Below are positions 19,640-26,563 of a stretch of DNA of 35,928 nucleotides, in pieces. This DNA is from Actinomycetes bacterium (lineage in GTDB: Bacteria; Actinomycetota; Acidimicrobiia; Acidimicrobiales; UBA8190), in NCBI GenBank assembly GCA_021826725.1, contig JAKAYQ010000010.1:1-35928 (forward strand), read 5' to 3'. How positions within the stretch are numbered: position 1 is the first letter of the stretch; each line of letters opens with the position of its first letter. The notes under the pieces were generated by a model. It saw only the letters and a list, made by a program, of their open reading frames with translations, had not been told where the DNA came from and did no database searches. Made by a program: the position numbers and the translations under genes.

Positions 19640-20634
19640 CGGCGGGCCCGCACTGGCCGGGTGGCCCATCCGGCGGGGGCGACGTCCGCCACGCCCGACG
19701 GGCCGGCCACGGTGTCGGAACGGGCTCGGGCGGTCCACACGTACGCCACCAGCGGCAGGGGGAGGGCCACGACGAGCAGCACCAGCGCGAAGGGGAGCGC
19801 TGCGGCCAGACCACTTTGCTGCAGGGTCACCCAGATCTGCATGGGCAGCCCGTAGGGGTGGTAGGCGATGATGATGACCGCGCCGAACGCGCCGATCGCC
19901 CGGGCCCACGCCATGGACAGGGCGCTGGCCAGTCCCGGTGCGGCGAGGGGCAGGGTGATGCGCCGGAAGGCGCGGGCCGGGGAGTCCCCGAGGAGCGCGG
20001 CATGCTCCTCGAGCTCGCGGTCGACGCCTGCGAACGCCGCCTCGGCGCCGAGCACGTAGTACGGAGCCGACTCGTAGGTCTCCGCCACCACCAGTGCGAA
20101 GAACGTGTTGGACGCCGACAGGTGCACGTGGGCGAGCCCCTGGCCGACGGGGGTGGCCGGCCCGGCCAGGAACACGAGGAGCAGGCCGATCACCAGTGGC
20201 GGCATCAGGAGTGGGACGAGCACGCCCGTCTCCCACGCCCGGGGTGCCGGCAGGCGTCCCCTCGCCATCGCCCAGGCCAGGGGTGTGCCGACGACGACCA
20301 GCACACCCAGGGACACGGCGCTCGCCTCGACCGACGTCACCAGCGGTTGGAGCGCACCGGGACCGGCCAGCGCTGCGCGCACCGTGCCGGGGGTCAGGTG
20401 GGCGAGAAGCGCACCGAGGGGGCCGAGAAGGACCAGCAGGACCGCGGCGGCACCGACCACACCGGTGACACCGGCGAAACGCAGCGAGACCCTTCGGTAC
20501 CCGATGTGAAGATTGTCGCCGGTTCCCGCACCGAGGCGCCCGGGCAGCGTGGCGGCGGCCAGGGGATCGGACCCGGGTCCGCCACGCACATCGGCCGTGG
20601 CGCCGTGCGCTTGTGGGCCAGAACGCTCCGTCAC
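19636..20634 (-). CDS. modB: Molybdate/tungstate ABC transporter permease
   Basis: This inner-membrane permease (332 aa) has about six hydrophobic segments. The first is near residues 50-80 (GVVGAAAVLLVLLGPLGALL). The EAA loop is recognisable as ELEEHAALLGDSPARAFRRITLPLAAPGL. LVPLLMPPLVIGLLLVF and GAFGAVIIIAYHPYGLP also match the ModB/WtpB family. The GTG start at 20634 overlaps the modA stop (GTGA). The first 45 residues are hydrophilic and less certain. Its EAA loop would dock onto ModC encoded directly downstream. Confidence 0.92.
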   Translation of the reverse strand: MTERSGPQAHGATADVRGGPGSDPLAAATLPGRLGAGTGDNLHIGYRRVSLRFAGVTGVVGAAAVLLVLLGPLGALLAHLTPGTVRAALAGPGALQPLVTSVEASAVSLGVLVVVGTPLAWAMARGRLPAPRAWETGVLVPLLMPPLVIGLLLVFLAGPATPVGQGLAHVHLSASNTFFALVVAETYESAPYYVLGAEAAFAGVDRELEEHAALLGDSPARAFRRITLPLAAPGLASALSMAWARAIGAFGAVIIIAYHPYGLPMQIWVTLQQSGLAAALPFALVLLVVALPLPLVAYVWTARARSDTVAGPSGVADVAPAGWATRPVRARR

Positions 20635-21731
20635 CCGCTGGCCCGGACCGCGGCCAGGACGGAGGCCGGCACGCTCGAGCGCGTCCCCACCACAGTCGCC
20701 GGCAGCAGGGTGAACCCGGCAGCCGCATACGCCTGTCGGCCGGCGGCCGAGAGCTGATAGGCGACGAACGCAGTGGCGGCAGCGGCGTCGTCCGCCGCCT
20801 GCGCCGGCTCGCGGACGGTGGCGATGTCGATCACCAGTGGGGCGCCGTGGACCGTCGTGGCCGCCTGGGTGGCCGTCGCCGGCACCACCAGGCTCGCCTT
20901 CGCGTACCCCGATGCGTCGGCAGGGTCACCAAGGTCGACGGCTGCCGGCAAGGTCAGGTAGTGCAGGTGGAGCTGGACCGCCTGGGAGCGGAAGGCGCTG
21001 GCGGCATCGAGCTGGCCGGCTTGCAGGTGGGCGTCGAGAGAAGTCTCGGAGAAGATCTGGCCGGTGGTGCCGGTCCCACCGGTGGTCACGCCGGGTCCAA
21101 GGATCTGCTCGACGATACCGGCGGGCAGGCCCAGCGTTCGCTGAGCGAGCTCGACCATCATCACGAACGCCTGTCCTTGCGGATCAGTCGCTGGGTTCGT
21201 ACGACCCAGGCGGAACCCCGGTGCGGCCATGGCATCGAACGCGTCCGCCAGCGGCAGGCGTCCGGCCGCCACGCGTTCGAAGGTGGTGCCGTACGTGCCG
21301 TTCGGGTTGTACGCGATGACCAACGGGCTGGCCGCGAATTGCACGTACCACGGCGAGCGACGGCTCCCCACGATGGCGACCGGGGCGGAGCCGACGCTCT
21401 CGAACACCCCCGGCGCGATCTCGCCGGAGGCGATCTCGTGCGCCAGTCCCAGCGACCCGCCGCCCCGGCCCGTGTACGTGTAGCCGGTGGCGTGCGCAAA
21501 GCCGGGCCCGACGACCTTGTCGTCGACAGCCAGGAGCGACCCGGCGAAGGCGACGTCCGCCGTGCCGGACCGGTGTGCGACGACCACGCCGGCAGATGTC
21601 GACGTGCCGGCTGCACCATCCGACCTGGCGGACGTGCACGCGCCCACGATCACGCCGACGAAAGCGACAGCGACGACAGCGCGGCGTCGCACGGGGAACC
21701 CGCTCCACCGGGCCTGCATGTGGGTCTTCAT
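20631..21731 (-). CDS. modA: Molybdate/tungstate-binding lipoprotein (ModA/WtpA-type)
   Basis: This extracellular solute-binding lipoprotein has 366 aa. Residues 1-32 form a signal peptide with Arg-rich start and the lipobox GVIVGAC. The mature part has SGTADVAFAGSLLAV at its start and FAASPLVIAYNP in the middle. LGRTNPATDPQGQAFV resembles the GR(T/S)xPxxDPxGY segment of WtpA/ModA tungstate/molybdate binders. It is first in a tightly overlapping modA-B-C-regulator operon. Whether it prefers molybdate, tungstate or another oxyanion is not determinable here. A promoter with its -10 only 8 nt before the ATG suggests a near-leaderless mRNA. Confidence 0.88.
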   Translation of the reverse strand: MKTHMQARWSGFPVRRRAVVAVAFVGVIVGACTSARSDGAAGTSTSAGVVVAHRSGTADVAFAGSLLAVDDKVVGPGFAHATGYTYTGRGGGSLGLAHEIASGEIAPGVFESVGSAPVAIVGSRRSPWYVQFAASPLVIAYNPNGTYGTTFERVAAGRLPLADAFDAMAAPGFRLGRTNPATDPQGQAFVMMVELAQRTLGLPAGIVEQILGPGVTTGGTGTTGQIFSETSLDAHLQAGQLDAASAFRSQAVQLHLHYLTLPAAVDLGDPADASGYAKASLVVPATATQAATTVHGAPLVIDIATVREPAQAADDAAAATAFVAYQLSAAGRQAYAAAGFTLLPATVVGTRSSVPASVLAAVRASG

Positions 21732-21739
21732 GCCGCCAG

Positions 21740-21768
21740 ACAGTACCGACGGCCGGCGACAAAGGCAA
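21740..21768 (-). promoter_or_regulatory. Candidate modA promoter
   Basis: On the minus strand, TTGCCT (21768-21763) and TACTGT (21745-21740) are separated by exactly 17 bp. The modA ATG begins 8 nt after the -10, so transcription would start at or within a few bases of the ATG, giving a leaderless or nearly leaderless message. The hexamers match consensus only moderately. Confidence 0.5.
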
Positions 21769-21771
21769 GTG

Positions 21772-21790
21772 GTGATGTCGCTTATGTCAC
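21772..21790. promoter_or_regulatory. Candidate operator upstream of modA
   Basis: GTGA-N11-TCAC forms an interrupted inverted repeat that also contains two ATGTC copies 9 bp apart. It lies 3 bp upstream of the proposed -35 and ends right at the diguanylate cyclase stop codon. The XRE-type regulator of the same operon is the natural candidate binder. No experimental motif is known to me for it. Confidence 0.35.
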
Positions 21791-22948
21791 TCAGGCTTGC
21801 CCCTTACCCGGGTCGGCGGCATGGCCGCCGGCGCCGGGACCACCAGCACCGAGGTCGGCGGATACCTCGATCCGCGACCTGCCGGCCTGCTTGGCCCGGT
21901 ACATGGCGCGGTCGGCCTCGCCGAGCAGGCGGTCCGGGTCGCAGGTGCCGGAGCCGACGGCGATCCCGATGCTGGCACTGACCCGAACGGTGGTGGTGCC
22001 GGCCTGAACCGGAGCCCCGAGAACGCCGAGCAGGCGGTGCGCCAGCGACCGGACCCATGTCTGGTCGGGGACGTCTTCACAGAAGACCACGAACTCGTCG
22101 CCTCCGAGGCGGGCCACCGTGTCACCGGGTCGGACAGCAGCGGCCAGCCGGCGAGCCAGGATCCGCAGCACGGCATCGCCGGCGGCGTGGCCCTGCCCGT
22201 CGTTCACCGCCTTGAAGTCGTCCAGGTCGATGAAGACCACCGCCGGCCGTCGCACCCCGGGCTCGTCGCCACTGCCGGCGACGGCCTGCCGGAGCCGGTC
22301 GAACAACAGGACCCGGTTGGGAATGCCGGTGAGCGGGTCGTGGAGCGCTCGGTGGCGGAGCTGGCGCTCCTTGTCCGCCAGGTCCTCCTCCATGACCTGG
22401 CACTGCTCGTCGTACTGCGCGGCCGTCCTCACCAGGTTGGTGTCGCAGGACTGCTCCACCCCGGCGCAGAGCCCAGCCAGGAGATCGGGGGACCCGTCGT
22501 ACGCCGGCACCTCCTCCTCGAGCACCCGCCGCATGGCGTCGCGCCAGGCGAGATTGGCCCGAACGACCCGGCTGAAGGTGCCAGTGATCCGGGCGACGCG
22601 ACGGCCGACGCCAGCCAGGTCGGCCAGCTCCTGTTCGGTCGACCTCGTCCCGGTGGCGATCCACCGGCCCACGAGCTCCACCCCCTGGCGGCAGTTGCTC
22701 TCCTGGTCGAGCAGGACACTTCGCTCGACGTCGTCGGCCATGAGCGGGCCGCAGTCGGCGGTGGCCACCTCGACGGCACGCACGATCTCGTCCTCACGGG
22801 CCAGGAGCGCCCGCGAGATCCGCTGGCGCCGCAGCGCGGTCGCGCCGAGCAGCCCGTCGCCACCACCCGCCGCCCCTCCCGGCCCACTGGCGGGCAGGTC
22901 CGGCCCGCCGGTGCCTGCCCCACTGTGGCTGTCTGCCGTCGCCTCCAT
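21791..22948 (-). CDS. Diguanylate cyclase (GGDEF protein) with helical N-terminal domain
   Basis: This 385-aa protein probably makes the second messenger c-di-GMP from two GTP. The C-terminal GGDEF domain is complete: DPLTGIPNRVLLFDRL, FIDLDDFKAVND, and GGDEF at residues 282-286. An RPGD I-site lies five residues upstream, indicating product inhibition. Residues about 40-200 are predominantly helical (LAREDEIVRAVEVATADC; WRDAMRRVLEEEVP) and may be a sensor or dimerisation domain; no membrane helix is seen. The ATG at 22948 is preferred over the GTG at 23032 because GGGAG precedes it. It lies 59 bp upstream of modA on the same strand. Confidence 0.9.
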   Translation of the reverse strand: MEATADSHSGAGTGGPDLPASGPGGAAGGGDGLLGATALRRQRISRALLAREDEIVRAVEVATADCGPLMADDVERSVLLDQESNCRQGVELVGRWIATGTRSTEQELADLAGVGRRVARITGTFSRVVRANLAWRDAMRRVLEEEVPAYDGSPDLLAGLCAGVEQSCDTNLVRTAAQYDEQCQVMEEDLADKERQLRHRALHDPLTGIPNRVLLFDRLRQAVAGSGDEPGVRRPAVVFIDLDDFKAVNDGQGHAAGDAVLRILARRLAAAVRPGDTVARLGGDEFVVFCEDVPDQTWVRSLAHRLLGVLGAPVQAGTTTVRVSASIGIAVGSGTCDPDRLLGEADRAMYRAKQAGRSRIEVSADLGAGGPGAGGHAADPGKGQA

Positions 22949-23246
22949 GGCCGCTCCCACACCGTGTCCCCACCCGAACCCGACGACGCCGAACCGGCCC
23001 AGTCGTGCCGGCCCAGTCGCACCAATCCGCACCCGGCGCCGTCCCGCCAGATGCCATCATCGCGGATACTTGCCGCCACGGCGACCGGCGGCCCCACCGG
23101 CCGTCTCCGGCGCTTCCATCCAGCACCTCGGAGACACCAGTTGACAGGGTCGTGGCTGCCGTGCCGGAGCACACGTGCTGCGCGCGACCACCACCGAGGC
23201 CCGCGGCCGCCTGCCGCGAGGCCGTCGACCGGCGGTCTCCGGTCTG
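22949..23246. other. Intergenic region between the diguanylate cyclase and NlpC/P60 genes
   Basis: About 300 bp with no convincing gene. It must hold the promoter of the minus-strand cyclase, though no clear -35/-10 pair stands out. A TTGACA at about 23142 faces the plus strand and leads to nothing recognisable. Confidence 0.5.
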
Positions 23247-24506
23247 TCAGCCCGGACGGCTGAACGCCACGGGTGGCCCGGCCCACGTGATGGACGTGAC
23301 CATCACGTCCATGCCGGTCATGGGGGCCTGCACAACCTGACCTCCACCGATGTACATCGCCTCGTGACCGAGGTAGCCGTCGTACGGCGAGTTGTAGAAG
23401 ACGATGTCGCCAGGCTGCAATTCGGCCTGGGTGATGTGCGTGGTGGCGCCGTACTGCGACACGCTGTAGTGGGGGATCTCCACGCCAGCTGCCTGCCACG
23501 AGTACATCACCAGTCCCGAGCAGTCGAAGCTGTCAGGACCCGCAGCCCCCCAGACATACGGCTTGCCCACCTGTGCCATCGCCGTCTGGACAGCGACCGC
23601 GGCCTCCTGCGACCAGCCGGCCGGGGGCGGCGGCGGCGGCCCGGAAGGCGGGGGGGGAACGGAGTACGAGCCAGCACCGGGCGTCCCACCGTTGCTGGCG
23701 CTGGTGCCCGACGCCTGCTCGCTCTGGGCCGCCCTGGCTGCAGCGGCTGCCTGCTGCGCCGCGGCCGCTCGGGCTGCCGCCTGCTCGCGCTGGAGCTCGA
23801 TGGCGTGCGCCTGCGCCAGGAGCTGTTGCTGCAGGTTGGCCTTGACGGAGTCCAGCTGCGCGTTCTCACTGGCAACGGCCGCCTGCGCCTGCCGCCGGGT
23901 GGTCTGCAGCGACGCCAGGGTGGTCTGCTCGGTCGCCTGCTCCCGAGACAGTGCCGCCTGCTTCTGCGACACCAGGTGCTCGTCGGACCGGTACCGGTCG
24001 ATGGCACCGCTCAACTGCGCGTCGGAGACCTGCTGGTACTCGGCGCGCGCAGCCACGTTGGTCATGTCGGTGCTGAAAATGAGGGCGTAGGAAGCAGCGT
24101 TGCCGTTTCCCATGTAGGTCGCCAACGCATCTGACCGGAGCTGCCGCCGGGCCGCCGATGCCGACGCCACGGCTGCCGCCAGCTGCGACCGCACCTGCTG
24201 GAGCTGGTCCAGCGTGACCTGGTAGGAGGTCTGCGCCTGGTCGTACAGGTACGAGAGGTGATCGATCTGGGCGCTCGTGGTGGCGATCTGCGACGCGAGC
24301 TGGTTCGCCTGCGCCTGGTCGGAGGCGACGCTGCCGGCGAACGCGGGGCCGCCTGCGAGAAGACACACCGAGGACGCGGCGACCGAAGTGGCGATCCCGA
24401 CGGCCATCGCGGTCAGGGCACGCCGCCGCCCCCATCCGGCGGCCTTGCGTCGCTGCGCCGGCAGCAGGCGCCGCCGCTCGTTCCCCACATGCCGGTGCGT
24501 CACCAT
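23247..24506 (-). CDS. Secreted NlpC/P60 peptidoglycan endopeptidase with N-terminal coiled coil
   Basis: This 419-aa exported cell-wall hydrolase would cleave peptide stems of peptidoglycan (RipA/PcsB-like layout). A signal peptide ends near AGGPAFAG. A long heptad-like region rich in Gln, Ala and Leu (about residues 45-265) predicts coiled coil. A Pro-rich linker follows. The C-terminal NlpC/P60 domain starts near AMAQVGKPYVWGA, with Cys329 in FDCSGLV and His in YLGHEAMYIG. The track start (24542) lies inside a proposed promoter spacer. The ATG at 24506 lies 11 nt after the -10 and is preferred. It diverges from the hydrolase at 24830. Confidence 0.9.
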   Translation of the reverse strand: MVTHRHVGNERRRLLPAQRRKAAGWGRRRALTAMAVGIATSVAASSVCLLAGGPAFAGSVASDQAQANQLASQIATTSAQIDHLSYLYDQAQTSYQVTLDQLQQVRSQLAAAVASASAARRQLRSDALATYMGNGNAASYALIFSTDMTNVAARAEYQQVSDAQLSGAIDRYRSDEHLVSQKQAALSREQATEQTTLASLQTTRRQAQAAVASENAQLDSVKANLQQQLLAQAHAIELQREQAAARAAAAQQAAAAARAAQSEQASGTSASNGGTPGAGSYSVPPPPSGPPPPPPAGWSQEAAVAVQTAMAQVGKPYVWGAAGPDSFDCSGLVMYSWQAAGVEIPHYSVSQYGATTHITQAELQPGDIVFYNSPYDGYLGHEAMYIGGGQVVQAPMTGMDVMVTSITWAGPPVAFSRPG

Positions 24507-24517
24507 GACGAAGCCAG

Positions 24518-24547
24518 AAGATAGGCGAAATTCTCCCGTCATTGCAA
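24518..24547 (-). promoter_or_regulatory. Candidate near-leaderless promoter of the NlpC/P60 gene
   Basis: On the minus strand, TTGCAA (24547-24542) and TATCTT (24523-24518) are 18 bp apart. The -10 ends 11 nt before the ATG at 24506, and no Shine-Dalgarno is present. Transcription would begin almost at the start codon. The local A/T content is clearly higher than in surrounding coding DNA. Confidence 0.5.
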
Positions 24548-24559
24548 GGATTTTCGTTT

Positions 24560-24579
24560 GTGAGATAGCTAGTTCTCAC
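24560..24579. promoter_or_regulatory. Inverted repeat upstream of the NlpC/P60 promoter
   Basis: GTGAGA and TCTCAC flank an 8-nt TAGCTAGT centre, 12 bp upstream of the proposed -35. Its symmetry and position fit an activator or repressor site; a small hairpin is the alternative. Confidence 0.4.
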
Positions 24580-24730
24580 ATCGACGAGAGGATCCCACCC
24601 CTCGTGAGCCCCACACCGGCCGGCGAAACCCGGATGCGTGGTCGTCGCCGGTCGCGAGTCACGGACCGTGAGGGGATCCACCGCCGTGGGGCGCGCGCCA
24701 GTCCGTGCGCTCGACGACACCAGCGCCGCA

Positions 24731-24779
24731 CCGCACACCGCACACCGCACACCGCACACCGCACACCGCACACCGCACA
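24731..24779 (+). repeat. Heptanucleotide tandem repeat (CCGCACA)7
   Basis: Seven perfect CCGCACA units (49 bp), preceded by a partial CGCCGCA, lie between divergent promoters. They end about 50 bp upstream of the alpha/beta hydrolase GTG. Copy-number slippage would change promoter spacing by 7 bp steps. The repeat is not inside either coding region. Confidence 0.97.
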
Positions 24780-24829
24780 CCACGATCCCCGTTGCACACG
24801 TGGGTTCTCGGTAGGCTCGGCCGATCATT

Positions 24830-26317
24830 GTGCGCGCACGTCGACTGCCGCTTCGACCGTCACCAACCCGGTCCCGCATCCGTCTTGCCCTGGCCGCCAC
24901 CGTTCTGGCCGCCTCGGCCTGCTCGGCGTCGCCCGCGGCATCGGCAGGCGCTTCGGTGCCTCGGCTCCGGTGGGTCGCCTGTTCGCATGGTCCCGCCGCG
25001 CAGTGCGCGACCATGCGGGTGCCGTTCGACTACAGCCGGCCCGCCGCCGGCGACATCTCGATCCCCGTGGTTCGCATCCCCGCCACCGGCGCCACGCGCG
25101 GCGTCCTCGTGATGAACCCGGGTGGGCCCGGCGAGAGCGGGGTGCAGCTCGCCCCTGTCGTCGACGCTCTCCTCCCCGCCGGAGTCCGGCAGCACTACGC
25201 GCTGGTGTCCTTCGACGAGCGCGGCACCGGATCGGCTCGACCGGTCGCCTGTGGGACGGATCCAGCTGCCGTCACGAGCGCATCGCCCGGGTCGCAGAGC
25301 TCCGGAGGCCGCCCACCGGTCACCGCTGTGTACGCCGCCATGGGGGCCGCCTGCCGCCGACGTGCCGGGGCGCTCATCGGGCAGGTCGGCACCGTCGACG
25401 CGGCCCGCGATCTCAACCAGCTGCGCCGGGCACTGGGCATCGCGCGCCTCGACTATCTCGGCCTGTCCTACGGGACGGTGCTCGGCGTCGTCTTCGCGTC
25501 GATGTTCCCGGCGCACGTGCGCGCCATGATCCTCGACGGAGCTGTCGATCCAACCGAGAGCCTGACCGCCCAGGCACGAGACGAAGCACCTGCCATGGAC
25601 CGCTCGCTCACCCACCTGCTCGCGACCTGCCGGGCTGCACCCGTGTGCCCGCTCGGGCCGAACCCGTCCCTGGCGTTCGGAGCCCTGTCGGCCGCTTTGG
25701 CCCGCCATCCCCTGCCGGCTCCGGCCCACAGCCCGTACCCCGTGACCGTCGGTGACCTCGACGCGGCGACGTTCGCCGCCATCGCGCTCCCGGTGCTGGC
25801 CGCCAGTTGGGAAGCCGCAGTCGTCGCCGCTGCCCACGGGAACGGCGGCCCCCTGCGCCAGCTGGCGCTGTCGAGCGAGGAGGACCTGAACGGCCAGTCG
25901 CTCGTCGACCCACAGTGGGCGATCGCGTGCGGCGATGCCGCCTTCCATCCGTCGAGCGCTGCGGTCGACGCGCTGGCCTCGTCGCTCCAGGCGAAAGCCC
26001 CGCCACTGGGAGCCGAAGCCGCGGCCGTCGACGCAGCCGGATGCGTCGGCTGGCCCGCGGCGAACCATCCCGTGTCCCGCCTGGCGGTCCTCGGCACCCC
26101 ACCGCTGCTCGTCCTGTCCAACCAGGGGGACCCCGTCACTCCGCCGGTGTGGGCGCATCGGCTCGTCACCCACCTAGCCCGCTCCACCATCGTCACCTGG
26201 GACGGGTGGGGTCACACCTGGCTGCTCAACGGATCTGGCGATCCCTGCATGGCGTCCGTCGTGACCCGCTATCTCAACGACCCGGGCGCACCCCCGGCCA
26301 CCACCACCTGTCCCTGA
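24830..26317 (+). CDS. Secreted alpha/beta hydrolase, TAP-like (peptidase S33 type)
   Basis: This 495-aa exported protein has an Arg-rich signal peptide and the lipobox-like LAASAC at about residues 26-31, so it may be a lipoprotein. NPGGPGESGV carries the oxyanion region, FDERGTGSA follows, and the nucleophile elbow GLSYGT contains Ser213. SNQGDPVTP carries the acidic residue and GWGHTWLL has His462. The four-Cys pattern and C-terminal part fit TAP C-terminal domain hydrolases such as Streptomyces tripeptidyl aminopeptidases. Substrate (peptide or ester) is unknown. A TAGGCT element at 24812-24817 is a possible -10; with it the GTG start would be nearly leaderless. Confidence 0.88.
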   Translation: MRARRLPLRPSPTRSRIRLALAATVLAASACSASPAASAGASVPRLRWVACSHGPAAQCATMRVPFDYSRPAAGDISIPVVRIPATGATRGVLVMNPGGPGESGVQLAPVVDALLPAGVRQHYALVSFDERGTGSARPVACGTDPAAVTSASPGSQSSGGRPPVTAVYAAMGAACRRRAGALIGQVGTVDAARDLNQLRRALGIARLDYLGLSYGTVLGVVFASMFPAHVRAMILDGAVDPTESLTAQARDEAPAMDRSLTHLLATCRAAPVCPLGPNPSLAFGALSAALARHPLPAPAHSPYPVTVGDLDAATFAAIALPVLAASWEAAVVAAAHGNGGPLRQLALSSEEDLNGQSLVDPQWAIACGDAAFHPSSAAVDALASSLQAKAPPLGAEAAAVDAAGCVGWPAANHPVSRLAVLGTPPLLVLSNQGDPVTPPVWAHRLVTHLARSTIVTWDGWGHTWLLNGSGDPCMASVVTRYLNDPGAPPATTTCP

Positions 26318-26445
26318 GCACAGGGTGCGACAGGCCCACATGGCGCTGCTGCTCGCGGCAGGACATGGGGAAACAAGGGCGGCGCGTTCCCCTGGGCACC
26401 GGGTCCGCTGCCGCCAACCCGGTCTTGTGCCCGCCGTTCGCAGCA

Positions 26446-26474
26446 GGCCCCGGCACCCGACCATCGCCGGGCCC
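26446..26474. terminator. Hairpin between convergent hydrolase and EAL genes
   Basis: GGCCCCGGC and GCCGGGCCC can pair over nine positions with one mismatch around an 11-nt loop. It lies between two convergent stop codons (26317 and 26564), where a bidirectional terminator is expected. No T tract is seen, and nothing else recognisable occupies the 246-bp gap. Confidence 0.45.
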
Positions 26475-26563
26475 TGAGCAACCCACCGAACCTGGGCACC
26501 GCCGAGGTGCTCCAGACCCGGCGGCGCACGTGGGGCCAACGGCCGAGCGATCGGTCTGCCGGC

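Noticed and set aside
24580-24720. Possible c-di-AMP (ydaO-type) riboswitch upstream of the NlpC/P60 gene, where that riboswitch often sits in actinobacteria
   Set aside because: The region has GGATCC/CCCCTC inverted segments but I could not find the conserved ydaO blocks, and a near-leaderless promoter downstream of it makes a long leader unlikely.
24731-24779. CRISPR-like short repeats
   Set aside because: Units are 7 bp and directly adjacent with no spacers; a microsatellite, not a CRISPR array.
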